From: Candidatus Hydrogenedentota bacterium
GTDB taxonomy: Bacteria > Hydrogenedentota > Hydrogenedentia > Hydrogenedentales > JAEUWI01
Length of the DNA stretch: 64,000 bases
Assembly: GCA_016182605.1 (NCBI GenBank)
Contig: JACPGE010000122.1
Location: 159,925 to 223,924 of the forward strand
Direction of reading: 5' to 3'
Shown: positions 1-10,159 of the stretch, one piece after another
Numbering within the stretch: the first letter of the stretch is position 1
Layout: the number at the start of each line of letters is the position of its first letter
Notes under the pieces: generated by a model
Database searches by the model: none
Told to the model about the DNA's origin: nothing
What the model saw: only the letters and a program-made list of their open reading frames with translations
Program-made: the position numbers and the translations under genes

Positions 1-2
1 GA

Positions 3-803
3 TTGGGCTGGGGATCCTCCGCGTATATCCACCTGCTCACGGAGGTGCAACGGCGGGCGTATGCCGATCGATCGCGCTATCTGGGCGATCCCGAATTCTG
101 GCCGGTGCCGCTGGCGGCGCTGTTGTCCAAGGATTACGCCCGCGGCCGGGCGAGGAGCATCGATCCGCTTCATGCGACGAAGAGCAGCGACATTGCGCCG
201 GGACTGGAGGCAGCGCGGGAGAGCCCGGAGACCACGCACTACACGGTGGCGGACCAGGATCGGAACGTGGTGGCGGTAACGACGACGTTAAACGCGAGTT
301 TTGGATCCGGGATTGTGATAGCAGGCGCGGGCTTCCTGATGAACAATGAAATGGACGATTTCTCGGCGAAGCCGGGTGCGCCGAACCGGTATGGCCTGGT
401 GGGGGGCGAGGCCAACGCGATCAAGCCGGGGAAGCGCATGCTCAGTTCCATGACCCCGACCATCGTGCTGAAGTCGGGCAAGCCACATCTGGTACTCGGA
501 TCGCCGGGCGGCTCGACGATTATTACGACGGTGCTTCAGAATTTTCTCAATGTGACGGTGTGGGGGATGAACATCCAGGAGGCGGTCTCTGCGCCGCGCC
601 ACCACAGCCAATGGCTTCCGGACGAGATTGTTGCGGAGCCGCGATCCATCAATGCGGACACCTGGCGCAATCTGGAGTCCATGGGTCACCGGCTGGTGCA
701 GCGGGAGGGCGCGATTGGCCAGACCAACGCCATCCATATCACCGAAGAGGGGCTGTATGGCGCGCCCGATCCTCGGGGCGACAACGCAGCGGCGGGCTAC
801 TGA
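3..803 (+). CDS. ggt: gamma-glutamyltransferase, C-terminal part (5' end outside window)
   Basis: This is the C-terminal part of a gamma-glutamyltranspeptidase, which cleaves glutathione and transfers the gamma-glutamyl group, normally in the periplasm. The visible 266 residues contain the ETTHYTVAD segment, whose second Thr is the expected autoprocessing site and nucleophile. The family's substrate-loop motifs follow: NNEMDDF, a SSMTPTIV block and LGSPGGSTII. The frame is already open at the window edge and full-length family members are about 550 residues, so the large-subunit half lies upstream. The TTG at position 3 is only the first possible codon, not a proposed start. Family assignment is firm; the substrate is not shown by the sequence. 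Confidence 0.93.
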   Translation: MGWGSSAYIHLLTEVQRRAYADRSRYLGDPEFWPVPLAALLSKDYARGRARSIDPLHATKSSDIAPGLEAARESPETTHYTVADQDRNVVAVTTTLNASFGSGIVIAGAGFLMNNEMDDFSAKPGAPNRYGLVGGEANAIKPGKRMLSSMTPTIVLKSGKPHLVLGSPGGSTIITTVLQNFLNVTVWGMNIQEAVSAPRHHSQWLPDEIVAEPRSINADTWRNLESMGHRLVQREGAIGQTNAIHITEEGLYGAPDPRGDNAAAGY

Positions 804-898
804 TCGCCCCAGCCTCCGTTGAACGTCTCCGTGCGGGTGCGCTATGGTGTTACGGGGCGCTTGCAGTCCATCGGCCAACCTCACAATAGGAGCTGCCC

Positions 899-3388
899 GT
901 GAATCACGACGAAGATTCCCTTCCGATAATCGACCCCGAAAAACCCCGTGGCTCCGGGTGGGCCTGGTTGCTGTTGCTTGCGTTGCTGACGTTTCATGCG
1001 CTGATGAATATATGGTGGCTTCGAGCGGACAACCATGCCATTTTCACGGACGAAGAAGGGCACATGCTCAAGGCGCGGCAGTACCATGAAGCGCTCTTCG
1101 CGAATACGGACGCTACCCTCGTCGAACGGCTTGTCGAATCAACGCATGTTCCGCTGGGCAATCCTGCCCACCCCCCCCTGCTACATCTGCTGGCCGCCCT
1201 GAACATCGAGATATTTGGCTACAGCCCGGACACCATCGCCCTTACGATGACGTATGCCTTCCTGCTCGCCATTGTGGGCGTCTACGCCTTGTCCCGGTGT
1301 TTTCTCAGCCCGCTGCAAGCGTGGTTTGCGGCGACGGTTTTCAGTTTTGTGCCGGTAGTTTTCGCTTCGTCGCGCTTTTTCATGACCGATTATCTGGCGA
1401 TGACGCTGGTCATCTGGGCGGTGTATTGTCTCGTGCGCAGTGGCTGGTTCCAGCACAGCGGCTGGATATTGTGCTTCGCGCTGCTCAACGGGCTCGGGAT
1501 ACTTACCCGTGTCATTGCGCCGATCTACTATATCGTGCCGTTGCTGCTCGTGTGTGCCGGTGGCGCGGTGATCGGCGTGCGCGCCCTGTTCGCGGATCCC
1601 CGCGACTTCCATCCCCTTGGCCGGATCGTGTTGAACACGTTTATCGCTTTGGTGGTTAGCGCAGGCGTGAGCACGTGGTGGTATCTCGACAATCTGGAAG
1701 ACCTGGATACGTTCTGGAGTTCCGTGCATAACCGCGGCAAAGGTGTGCCGCTGGCCTTCACGGAGACGGCCGCGCCCCCGGTGGAAGCGGTGCCGCCTGC
1801 CCCGCCCGCACCGGCGACACCCTCCGCCCCCGCGACACCAGCGACACCTACGGTTGAGGTGCCTGTTGTGCCAAGTCCGGCGACGGCGCCCCTGTGGGAG
1901 AGCAATCCCATCTTGCGCGGCATTGTCTCTCCGCAGATGGGATGGGCGCAGTATCCCATCTACGTGGTGAACAATGGCGCGTTTCTCGTGCTTACGATTC
2001 TCATGATTCTGGGCGCAGTGTCGGTTCTGTTTGTTCCGGGCTTTCGCCGCGCCGAGGCATTCGTGTTGATACTGTGGCTACTGGGCTCCTGGTTTTTGCT
2101 GACGGCGCTGTTCAATTTCGGCAATCCGCGCTACGCCATACCGGCGATGCCCGCGCTGGGCATACTTGCCGCGCTACCGGTATTGATGCTGCCGTGGAGC
2201 GGCTTTCGCGCGGTTGCGGGGGTCGTGCTCGTGGGAATGCTGCTGTTTCAGTACGGCAATTTGTCGTACAAGAGCTACGGCGTGCTTGGGAGCCAGTTTC
2301 TGCCCTGGAAATGGAATGAAGAGAAGTTGCGCGTCTTGAATGATCCCGGGATTGCGGTCTACAAGGATACGATATCGCTGAGTGTTGCGTACTCCCAGAT
2401 TGAGGCTCCGACGCAGGAGAATTTCAAGGAGGACGTGTTCAACGCGATCATGGAGGCGGAGCGATCCAATCCGTTCCCGGCGGGGGAATATGCGAATTAC
2501 CTGCGGCTGGGATTTCGCGGGGGCGAGTTCTATGATCGGCACTACTGGCCGGAACCCAATCCGTACCGGATGCCGCGACTGGAGGCCGGCTTCCCCGAGC
2601 GGCGGATTCGCGATTTGGGTCTTGAATACACGCCTGAACGGGTGAGCCTACTGCTTCCCGAGGCCGACTACCTCATCTATTCCCTGCCGCCCTGGCGCAC
2701 GGAGCAGGCGCGGCAATGGATAAAGTTTTTTGCAGAGCGCGGCTTCCGGCTGGTCGAGGAATTCGAGACGAAGGCGGTTGGCGACACCCCTCCGGAGCGC
2801 ATTGGGCTGTTGGCGAAGGATCATGCGGCGATAATAGGGCAGATGGACGCCGGCGAACTCATCGCATTCCGAAGCCGGCCCGAATACAACCAGATGGCGG
2901 ACTCCTTGTACAAAGCGACGGAAGCGCGCTTTCAGGCCCTGGTCAATCCGAACAACTCCAGCATTCCGATGAGCGGGCCGGTATCGTTCGTGTCGATAGG
3001 GGTGGATCCGGGATCGGAACGCGGCGCCCATCTCGTGACGATTACGTTAAAGATTGACAGGCCAGTGGAGCAAGAATACACCATCGGCATGCATGGCATT
3101 CCCGAGAGCGAGGCCTCGCTCAAGGAAACGATGGGGATCATCAGCGGGGCGGGGTTTGACTGGGGCTTCTCCCCCACTCCGCCATCCTCGGCATGGCGCC
3201 CGGACAACTATGTGCGCTTGCAGAAGACGGTCGAAGCGCTGCCCGGCGTTTACACGGTGCGGGTCGAGCTGTTGAATGCTGCGAAGATTGTGGATGGATT
3301 CCCGGTTACGGTTCCGTTTGTAAACTTCCGGGAAGCCCCCGTGGAGCGCACGGAGGCATCGACGGGCATCAACATCACGAACCCTTGA
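899..3388 (+). CDS. GT39/ArnT-like multi-pass membrane glycosyltransferase
   Basis: An 829-residue membrane protein beginning with GTG behind an AGGAG ribosome site. A membrane segment at about residues 20-40 is followed by an acidic DEEGH motif near residue 51, as in the GT39/ArnT/PMT-type transferases that use polyprenyl-phosphate sugar donors. Roughly ten further hydrophobic segments run to about residue 450. A Pro/Ala/Thr/Val-rich low-complexity insert (about residues 290-330) sits in what should be a non-cytoplasmic loop. The last 350 residues are soluble and not recognised. It probably glycosylates a lipid or protein at the outer face of the inner membrane. Donor and acceptor cannot be told. 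It stands upstream of the CrtI-like gene, 27 bp away. Confidence 0.7.
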   Translation: MNHDEDSLPIIDPEKPRGSGWAWLLLLALLTFHALMNIWWLRADNHAIFTDEEGHMLKARQYHEALFANTDATLVERLVESTHVPLGNPAHPPLLHLLAALNIEIFGYSPDTIALTMTYAFLLAIVGVYALSRCFLSPLQAWFAATVFSFVPVVFASSRFFMTDYLAMTLVIWAVYCLVRSGWFQHSGWILCFALLNGLGILTRVIAPIYYIVPLLLVCAGGAVIGVRALFADPRDFHPLGRIVLNTFIALVVSAGVSTWWYLDNLEDLDTFWSSVHNRGKGVPLAFTETAAPPVEAVPPAPPAPATPSAPATPATPTVEVPVVPSPATAPLWESNPILRGIVSPQMGWAQYPIYVVNNGAFLVLTILMILGAVSVLFVPGFRRAEAFVLILWLLGSWFLLTALFNFGNPRYAIPAMPALGILAALPVLMLPWSGFRAVAGVVLVGMLLFQYGNLSYKSYGVLGSQFLPWKWNEEKLRVLNDPGIAVYKDTISLSVAYSQIEAPTQENFKEDVFNAIMEAERSNPFPAGEYANYLRLGFRGGEFYDRHYWPEPNPYRMPRLEAGFPERRIRDLGLEYTPERVSLLLPEADYLIYSLPPWRTEQARQWIKFFAERGFRLVEEFETKAVGDTPPERIGLLAKDHAAIIGQMDAGELIAFRSRPEYNQMADSLYKATEARFQALVNPNNSSIPMSGPVSFVSIGVDPGSERGAHLVTITLKIDRPVEQEYTIGMHGIPESEASLKETMGIISGAGFDWGFSPTPPSSAWRPDNYVRLQKTVEALPGVYTVRVELLNAAKIVDGFPVTVPFVNFREAPVERTEASTGINITNP

Positions 3389-3415
3389 CGCGCGCGCCGG
3401 AAGGAAGGATCGTTC

Positions 3416-4987
3416 ATGTACAAGCGCCTCGACGGCACATTGGCCCGCGATGGATGGGACACCTTATTCATCGGTTCCGGCCCGGGGAGTCTTACGTGTG
3501 CGGCGGTCTTGGCGCGGGCGGGTCAGCGGGTGATCGTTCTGGAGAAGCATTATGAGGCCGGGGGTTTCAGTCATACGTTCCGGCGCAAGGGCTTTGAATG
3601 GGACGTGGGCGTGCACTACATTGGGGGGGTCCACCGGGAGGGTTCGGTAGAGCGGCGTGCCTTCGACTACATTTCCGAGCGGCGGCTGGAATGGGCGTAT
3701 ATGGACAGCCCCTACGATCGTGCGATCATCGATGGCAAGACGTATGACTTTGTCCCCGGGAGCGAGGAGCAGATCGCCAAGTGGATTGGGTATTTCCCGG
3801 GCGAGGAGGACGCGATACGCAAGTATTGGGCGCTCGTGCGGGAATGCGCTTCGTCCTCGCAAAGTTTTTTTGCCGATCGGGCCGTACCACCGTTGGTGAG
3901 CACGGTGGCCGGCCCCTTTATGCGGCGCAAGTTTCAGCGCTTCGCGGATCAGACGACGTACGAGGTGCTGCGTGGCCTGACGGCTAACGAGACCCTGATC
4001 ACGATGCTGTGCGCGCAATGCGGCGACTATGGGCTCCCGCCGAACGCAAGCAGCTTCGCCATCCATGCCATGGTGGTGAATCACTACCGTGGCGGCGGGA
4101 ATTATCCCGTCGGCGGCGCCGCGCAAATCGCGCACTCCATCGTGGAGACGATTGAGCGGCGTGGCGGCGCGGTGGTGCTGCGCGCCGGAGTGGAGGAGAT
4201 CCTTCTTGAATCGGGCAAGGCCGTGGGGGTGCGGCTGGAGGATGGCCAGGAGCTGCGCGCCAGGAACATCGTGAGCGGGGCCGGTGTGCGCAACACGTGC
4301 ACACGGCTGCTTCCGCCGGATGCGCGCGTGCCGAACGCATCGGCGGAAGATCTGAAGCAGGTCAAGCCTTCGTTGGGCCACTTATGCCTTTATGTGGGTC
4401 TCGAACGTTCGGATGCCGCGCTGGACCTTCCGAAGTTCAATTACTGGTGCTACGATCCGTATGTCGGGGACGGAACGCCCGGCGGGCGCGTACCCACGGC
4501 GTACATCAGTTTTTCTTCGGCGAAGGATCCGGCCTGGCCGGAGCGGCATCCCGGCAAGGCCACGATTCAATGTATTGGGCCGGCGCACTTCGCGGAGTTC
4601 GCGCCGTGGGCGGATCTGCGCTGGCGCAAGCGTGGTGAGGAGTACGAAGCGGTGAAGGACGCGTTTCAGGAGCGCATGCTGGACACGCTCTTTCGGCTTC
4701 ACCCGGAATGCCGCGGGCATGTCGCGTGGGCGGAAGTTTCCACGCCGCTCTCCACGGCGCACTTTGCCAACTACGCGTCGGGCGAGATCTATGGGCTCGA
4801 ACATACCCCGGCGCGCTTTCGGTTGAAGTGGCTGCGCCCGCGCACGCCGATACCCCGGCTCTATCTGACCGGCCAGGACATTTGCACCGCGGGAGTGGCG
4901 GGGGCGCTTATGTCCGGGCTGATGACGGCGTCGGCGATGCTCGGGAAGAACATGATCGCCGAGATTATGAAAGGCGCCGCGCCCTGA
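3416..4987 (+). CDS. CrtI/RetSat-like FAD-dependent oxidoreductase
   Basis: A 523-residue flavoprotein of the phytoene desaturase / all-trans-retinol 13,14-reductase superfamily. The N-terminus carries a Rossmann dinucleotide motif, GSGPGSLTCAAVLARAG, then the VLEKHYEAGGFSHTF segment that contacts FAD, then DVGVHYIGG, which is typical of the RetSat-like branch. The C-terminus has the second FAD block, YLTGQDICTAGVAGALMSG. These enzymes saturate or desaturate polyene chains such as carotenoids. The actual substrate is unknown and no other carotenoid gene lies in the window. The ATG is preceded by a GGAAGGAAGGA ribosome site. It is probably co-transcribed with the glycosyltransferase just upstream and meets the next gene tail to tail. 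Confidence 0.8.
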   Translation: MYKRLDGTLARDGWDTLFIGSGPGSLTCAAVLARAGQRVIVLEKHYEAGGFSHTFRRKGFEWDVGVHYIGGVHREGSVERRAFDYISERRLEWAYMDSPYDRAIIDGKTYDFVPGSEEQIAKWIGYFPGEEDAIRKYWALVRECASSSQSFFADRAVPPLVSTVAGPFMRRKFQRFADQTTYEVLRGLTANETLITMLCAQCGDYGLPPNASSFAIHAMVVNHYRGGGNYPVGGAAQIAHSIVETIERRGGAVVLRAGVEEILLESGKAVGVRLEDGQELRARNIVSGAGVRNTCTRLLPPDARVPNASAEDLKQVKPSLGHLCLYVGLERSDAALDLPKFNYWCYDPYVGDGTPGGRVPTAYISFSSAKDPAWPERHPGKATIQCIGPAHFAEFAPWADLRWRKRGEEYEAVKDAFQERMLDTLFRLHPECRGHVAWAEVSTPLSTAHFANYASGEIYGLEHTPARFRLKWLRPRTPIPRLYLTGQDICTAGVAGALMSGLMTASAMLGKNMIAEIMKGAAP

Positions 4988-4999
4988 TCGGAAGGCAGA

Positions 5000-6307
5000 T
5001 CAGGGTTGAGCCGAGAAACCGAAGACCTTGGCGTGCTGTAGCCGCACGCGGAGCAGACACTCGCCGGGGAGGCGGTCCAGTGTCCAGCGCAGCGGGTGGG
5101 CCACCGCATTGACGCCCTCGACACGCAAGGTATCCGATCCGGCAAGCGGTGTGCCCGCGGCATCGCAAAGCTGAAGGGCGATCCATCCCTTTGAGGCATC
5201 GGCATTCAGGGTCAAGCCCGTGAGGGGATAGACGAAGGGGGCCGTGGCAAAACTTCCCTCGGCGTCCGCGGTGGCGGCCACCAGCCGATCCTGAGCATAG
5301 GCCACGGTCTCCATGGCGCCATCTTTCCAAATGGCGAAATGGGTTTTGCCGTCCATGCCGAAAGGATCGGCGTAACTCCAGAAGCCGAGGTCCGCGTCTC
5401 GATAGGGGCGCTGCCAGGCACGTCCATCGGCACTGACGGCAAGTTCGTACTTGAGGAGCGCACTATGAAGATTGGGCTTCCGCGGATCGCCATAGTACTT
5501 CATGATTAGCCCGGCGTATCCCCGGCCGTAGGGGAAAACCTTCATCAGGTAGAATTCCGTTTCGGGCGCGTCTTCGCCATCGGGGCGCAGTAGAACTTCC
5601 TGTCCGGTCCAGGTCCGCAGATCGGTTGACGTGCGGATGCACAAGACCCGTTTGAACTTGTCGAGGTTGTCGGGATAGGGCTTGTCTGGCCAGGGTTCGA
5701 GCATGGTCTGGTAGATTGCGTAGCGATCCCCCACGCGCGCGAGCGAATAGGCGTCATTGTGCTCGGTGAAAACGGCGCCGGAAATCTTCTCCCACCGGTA
5801 CCCATCCTGAGAGATGGCGCGCATGACGCCGGCCTCGCCACTCTCGCCGGGCTGATCCCAGTAGAGCATTTCGAGTTGGGTCCCGGTGGCGGCGAGCTGG
5901 AAGACATTGAAGCCGCCCCACGTGGGCGTGTGGGGGGAACGGCGCAGGCACACGTTGTTCTCGCCGCCCCAGGCGGGCGGTTCTGGATGAAGGGCAGGCA
6001 GGATCCACTGTCCTGCGCGGATTTCGCCCACACACAGGGTGCGTTGATCGCCGTAGAGCGCCTCGCCCTTGTTTACCCGCTGATACCATAGCTGGATGAC
6101 GCCGCCGGACAGGGTGCGCGATGCCACCGGGGCATACCATACGGAGGGGAGATCGGGAGACTTTGGAATGAGTTGCATGCCGGATTCGGGCGCCTGGGCC
6201 TCCAGGCGCACCCCCTCCGGTTGCACCAGATCTTCCGGGAGGAGGAAGGGCATCGAGAATGCCGATTGGGTCCCCAACAGGATCGCGCCGATTACCCACC
6301 TATGCAT
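5000..6307 (-). CDS. secreted beta-propeller protein, glycosidase-like (GH43/GH32-type fold suspected)
   Basis: A 435-residue protein with a short signal peptide (basic MHRW start, then hydrophobic residues, cleavage likely after AFS near residue 18). The body is rich in W, Y and D and shows repeats such as WYAPVASRT, WYQRV and KISGAVFTEHNDAYSLARV. This is the look of five-bladed propeller sugar-active proteins of the GH43/GH32 type, but I could not place the catalytic acids with certainty. It is therefore called only as a secreted propeller-like protein. The ATG at 6307 has an AGGAG ribosome site seven bases upstream. It is convergent with the CrtI-like gene and separate from the pseudouridine synthase gene. 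Confidence 0.55.
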   Translation of the reverse strand: MHRWVIGAILLGTQSAFSMPFLLPEDLVQPEGVRLEAQAPESGMQLIPKSPDLPSVWYAPVASRTLSGGVIQLWYQRVNKGEALYGDQRTLCVGEIRAGQWILPALHPEPPAWGGENNVCLRRSPHTPTWGGFNVFQLAATGTQLEMLYWDQPGESGEAGVMRAISQDGYRWEKISGAVFTEHNDAYSLARVGDRYAIYQTMLEPWPDKPYPDNLDKFKRVLCIRTSTDLRTWTGQEVLLRPDGEDAPETEFYLMKVFPYGRGYAGLIMKYYGDPRKPNLHSALLKYELAVSADGRAWQRPYRDADLGFWSYADPFGMDGKTHFAIWKDGAMETVAYAQDRLVAATADAEGSFATAPFVYPLTGLTLNADASKGWIALQLCDAAGTPLAGSDTLRVEGVNAVAHPLRWTLDRLPGECLLRVRLQHAKVFGFSAQP

Positions 6308-6376
6308 GATTGCAGCTCCTGATTCGTTATTACAGCACCGCAGTTCGGGGCGTGCACCCGGTTTCGTTTGATTGCG

Positions 6377-7120
6377 TCAAAAGTTTTCATTCGGCGCGAG
6401 ATAACGCCAGCGGCCATAGGGCAGATTGCCGAGGCGCACCTTGCCGATGCGAATGCGTTTGAGGGCGACGACGTCCAGCCCGACGAGATTGCACATCCGC
6501 CGGATCTGGCGTTTGCGGCCTTCCCAGAGAATGAAGCGCAGTTCTCCCGGCCCCTCCTGGGTAACCTTGGCCGGCCGCAGCACGCGCCGGTCGAGTTCGA
6601 GTCCGTGGTTGAGGAGTCTCAGCCCATTTGGGGTGATGGCGCCGGTCACGCGCACAAGATACTCTTTTTCGATGGCGCCTTCACCGCCCACGAGTTGTTT
6701 GGCGATGGTTCCGTTCTGGGTGAGCACGAGCAGGCCCGTGGAATCGATGTCGAGGCGTCCGGCGGGGGCGAGCCCGAGGAGATGCGCCGTCGTGAAGGCG
6801 AGTGGACTGCGATCGCGCGCGAAACGGGAGTCCGCGCCGATCAGGGCGACGGCAGGGGTGTAGCCTTCTTCCGCCTGGCCGGAAACATAGCCCAGGGGCT
6901 TATTCAGCAGTACGGTGACCTGTTCGCCCAATTCGCCGCGCGCCCGGGGATCCAGCGCGAGCGACTGCGTGGGCAAGACACGCTCTCCCAGTTGGGCGAC
7001 GCGTGTGCCGTCCACCAGCACGAGCCCGCGCGCGATGAAGTCGTCTGCTTCCCGCCGCGAACAGATGCCGCGTTCGGAAAGCAATTTACTGATGCGCACG
7101 GGCATCTCCGCTGCGCTCAT
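6377..7120 (-). CDS. RsuA/RluB/RluF-family pseudouridine synthase
   Basis: A 247-residue pseudouridine synthase that modifies a ribosomal RNA uridine. An S4-type RNA-binding domain (about residues 8-60; RISKLLSERGICSRREAD) precedes the catalytic domain. That domain has NKPLGYVSG at about residue 92 and GRLDIDSTGLLVLTQNG at about 137, where the first Asp after GRL is the catalytic residue. The C-terminal RKRQIRRM block is also typical. Sequence features resemble RluF/RluB more than RsuA, but the target base cannot be fixed from sequence alone. The ATG at 7120 follows a GGAG at a somewhat long distance; the ATG five codons downstream is a possible alternative. Confidence 0.88.
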   Translation of the reverse strand: MSAAEMPVRISKLLSERGICSRREADDFIARGLVLVDGTRVAQLGERVLPTQSLALDPRARGELGEQVTVLLNKPLGYVSGQAEEGYTPAVALIGADSRFARDRSPLAFTTAHLLGLAPAGRLDIDSTGLLVLTQNGTIAKQLVGGEGAIEKEYLVRVTGAITPNGLRLLNHGLELDRRVLRPAKVTQEGPGELRFILWEGRKRQIRRMCNLVGLDVVALKRIRIGKVRLGNLPYGRWRYLAPNENF

Positions 7121-7176
7121 AGCTGCGCCACTCCACTTCTATATTTTGCATCAAGGGAAACGGGGGCCTGCTGTTT

Positions 7177-9795
7177 TCAGCGGCCCATGTCCACGCGCAA
7201 TGCGTGCACACCCCGCCGTCCATCGCCCAGAAGCATATCATAGCTGCGGCTATTTTCTGTGGCGCTGGGCGCCTGGAATGCGGTAATGGCGCCGATGGCG
7301 GCGCCGTCCTGCCAGCGCTGGGCTCCTGCGGGCGTGATACCGTGCAGGAGGCCGGCCTGCACCGCCACGAACTCTGGAAACGGATGGCGCACGACGTGCA
7401 CGGCGGTGATGCCGGCCATGTCGAGACGCCAGACCGGTTGAAAGGAACCGTTGACCCCCACGAGTTCTTCCGCGCTCCAGACGAGCCACTCGGGCCCGCT
7501 CTGACCGCTCAGTCCCGCCCGGGCCAGCCCGGCGATCTCACTTGAGACGGGCGCGCGCAGTTCGCGAATGCGTGCGCCGCTTTCCAGGTCGAGCAAGTGA
7601 ACGCGTCCGCCTTCGAGGGGCACACACAGGTTGTATCCTCCGCGCGAAAGGCCCTTCGCGATCACCGGGGGACCGCACAGGCGCGCAGGCAGGACCTGCT
7701 CCCAGAGGGTATCACCGGCGGCATTCAAGAGGAGCACCGAGGAAACCGAGTCCGTGACGGCCAGTGGCATCCCGTACAGGTTTGGGGGGCCGGCCGCTGG
7801 ATCGCCGAAAACGGGCAAAGTGATGGCCGCGTCGAAGCTCAACTCCCACTTCAGGCGGGCGGGGCCATCGAAGTCGAGAAGACGTCCGTCTGCCGTTGCC
7901 GCCCACACGTGCGTCGCACCGGCAGCGTCCTTCCAGACGTGCACGGGATTTCCCGCGGGCAACTCTCCTGTAGGATAGCGGTAGGGGAAAATCTTCAACT
8001 CGTCCATCCACCAGAGATTGCCCCGGTGATCGCCGATGACCACCCAGGGACGCCCGGCCTCATCGGCGCATACCGCAGGCGCCGTGCGCCAACGGGTTTG
8101 CATGCGCTGGGCGCTCTGGGCTTTGCCGGTGTGGCTGACCCAATGCACGTCGCCTGCCTCCGAGGCCAGCACGAAAGAATCTTTCCCTGCTTCGTCGTGC
8201 CATGCGGCCATTCCCAGGGCGGGACCGTCCAGCGGCACAGACCAACGCCGTGCCGGCGCAACGGTGAACGACTGGGAATAGGTTGATTTCGATCCATCCA
8301 TTCCCGCCAGCGTCACGTGTATCGCCTCTTCCTGGCCGAGTTGGGTCCTGCCCTGCACGTATCGGGTCCAGCGCGCATGCGCGGCTCCTTTGAGGGCGTA
8401 GGCCATGCTGGCCGCGCCGATGCTCATGGACTTTGGAATCTCAAACTGCATTTGCCCGCTCATGCTCTTGTCCGTTGGATTGGAGAGGGCAATCTCGATC
8501 GCCTGGCGTTGCACGCCGCCACCCAGTACGCCATCGGGGGCGCTTAGGGCAATCGTACCTTCCGGGCCGAGGGCCGCTGCGGGCATGCCCGTGAGTAGAA
8601 AGGCCTCGGGTGTGGCGGGCACGGCGATTTCCCGTTCCCCGGTGAGGTAGACGGGCGGCAGTTCGTCGCGCACCCAGCGCTGTTGCAGGGGCGTGAGCTG
8701 GCCCGGGAAGGAGAGATCCTGCGCTGTCCCCATCCAGAAGAGCAGTGCCTGGCGATCTCCGTTGGCGAGCCGCCACGCGGTGTTGCCTGCCCAGCGCCCG
8801 AGCCCCACGCGCGCGTAATCGCGCCAGGCGAAACGCAGGGTGCGCGGCATGCCGGGCACGCCATCGCCGAGGGGCCAGTTCCCCGCTTGCGCGGCATCAA
8901 GCCAAACCACGGTGTCTGAAAAGAGCATGGCCTCAATCAGCGCATCCGTGCCGTGCCCGGCGCTGGCCGCGACGGCCAGATTGAGCGAGGCGTGATCGCG
9001 CCACGCTTCGCCGGCGTAAGGCAGCCAGTGCAGATCCAGCATGCGGTAGAGCGCGTAGTGCCACTCCATCACGGGCCATTCTGGACGATCGCGCCAGAAG
9101 ATCAGGTGCAGTTGTTGATCTGGCACGGCTTGCAGGGCGGAAAGCATGCCGCCGGTAAAGGCAAACCACAATGCGCCCGTTTCCCAGGGTGCGGGTGTGA
9201 GCAGGTAGAGTACGGCGTCGGGATTCTCCCGCATCAGGGCTTGAACGAAGCGGCGCCCGCATTCCGCCGCATCGGATGCGATGGAGACTCCGGGCGTGGC
9301 GGCGAGATCGTAGCCGTCCCAGCGATAGTCGAAGCTGAAGCCTGTAGCGGGTGTTTCGAGTACCACGCCATGCACGGCCAACTGCCGCGACAAACGCCCG
9401 AGCGCTGCGCCCTGGGCGATGAAGTCCCGCTGAAAATCGCGATCGGTGAAGGCTGCGCTCTCGTCCAGGCAGGCGTGCAGCAGGTTTTTCTCCAGGCCGC
9501 TGCGCGTCAAGGTACGGTGCAACAGGCGCACGCTGTCCTGTTGGGGCGTCAAGGTGCGGGCGGTTGGCCCAAGCTGCGCCGGCACAGGTTCCGGAGAAAC
9601 TTCCCCGAGATCGATCTCCAGGACGGCCCCGTCGATCCCAAGAGATTGAAGCACGCCGGCGTCTTTTGCGAGCGTTTCCGTGCCGGCTGTGGAAGACCAG
9701 ATTACGCTGGGGAATGGCGATGCCTGCGGCACGTGGCCCCCCGACAGGGGTGCCGCCGCCAACAAACATGCTGTGAGGATAGCGATTGCGGACAC
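7177..9795 (-). CDS. large secreted protein with C-terminal PQQ-like beta-propeller
   Basis: A protein of about 870 residues with a hydrophobic leader (VSAIAILTACLLAAAPLSGG). The first half is unrecognised. It contains LDYRWDGYDL-type segments and many Trp residues, perhaps a glycosidase-like barrel. The last 350 residues contain repeats ending in VLASEAGDVHWV, VIGDHRGNLWWMD and VWAATADGRLLDFDG, typical of WD/PQQ-like propeller blades. I place the start at the GTG at 9795 because the leader begins there. The reading frame stays open to an ATG at 9981, but the intervening 62 codons look non-coding in composition. The basic residues just before the GTG leave some doubt. Function is unknown; probably periplasmic or cell-surface. 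Confidence 0.55.
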   Translation of the reverse strand: MSAIAILTACLLAAAPLSGGHVPQASPFPSVIWSSTAGTETLAKDAGVLQSLGIDGAVLEIDLGEVSPEPVPAQLGPTARTLTPQQDSVRLLHRTLTRSGLEKNLLHACLDESAAFTDRDFQRDFIAQGAALGRLSRQLAVHGVVLETPATGFSFDYRWDGYDLAATPGVSIASDAAECGRRFVQALMRENPDAVLYLLTPAPWETGALWFAFTGGMLSALQAVPDQQLHLIFWRDRPEWPVMEWHYALYRMLDLHWLPYAGEAWRDHASLNLAVAASAGHGTDALIEAMLFSDTVVWLDAAQAGNWPLGDGVPGMPRTLRFAWRDYARVGLGRWAGNTAWRLANGDRQALLFWMGTAQDLSFPGQLTPLQQRWVRDELPPVYLTGEREIAVPATPEAFLLTGMPAAALGPEGTIALSAPDGVLGGGVQRQAIEIALSNPTDKSMSGQMQFEIPKSMSIGAASMAYALKGAAHARWTRYVQGRTQLGQEEAIHVTLAGMDGSKSTYSQSFTVAPARRWSVPLDGPALGMAAWHDEAGKDSFVLASEAGDVHWVSHTGKAQSAQRMQTRWRTAPAVCADEAGRPWVVIGDHRGNLWWMDELKIFPYRYPTGELPAGNPVHVWKDAAGATHVWAATADGRLLDFDGPARLKWELSFDAAITLPVFGDPAAGPPNLYGMPLAVTDSVSSVLLLNAAGDTLWEQVLPARLCGPPVIAKGLSRGGYNLCVPLEGGRVHLLDLESGARIRELRAPVSSEIAGLARAGLSGQSGPEWLVWSAEELVGVNGSFQPVWRLDMAGITAVHVVRHPFPEFVAVQAGLLHGITPAGAQRWQDGAAIGAITAFQAPSATENSRSYDMLLGDGRRGVHALRVDMGR

Positions 9796-10159
9796 ATGAA
9801 CTCGCTTTGTGTAAGGAACCCGGGCAACAGACCCTATTCTGTGCCAGCGCGTGCAGGCACTGCCACTTTCAGAGAACGACGGTGGAGGCCTTCCGAAGTG
9901 ACACGATACCCGGGAAGTACCTTGAATTTGGGAAGTGTCGCGCTGCTGGGATACATTTTGCGCTCTGCGCGCGATGCGCATATTCTGCCAGAGTACATCC
10001 GTTTTGTTCCGGATTGACCGGGGTTTGCATCCGGGATTGTGGCAGTCGGACTTTCATCTGGGCGGCGTGATCGTCGCGCGCTGAGCGGCGCGGGAATCGT
10101 TTGGGTTCGCCGGGAATCTTGCGTTACACTGCCTCTTCGCAATAACGCGCGAGGCATTC

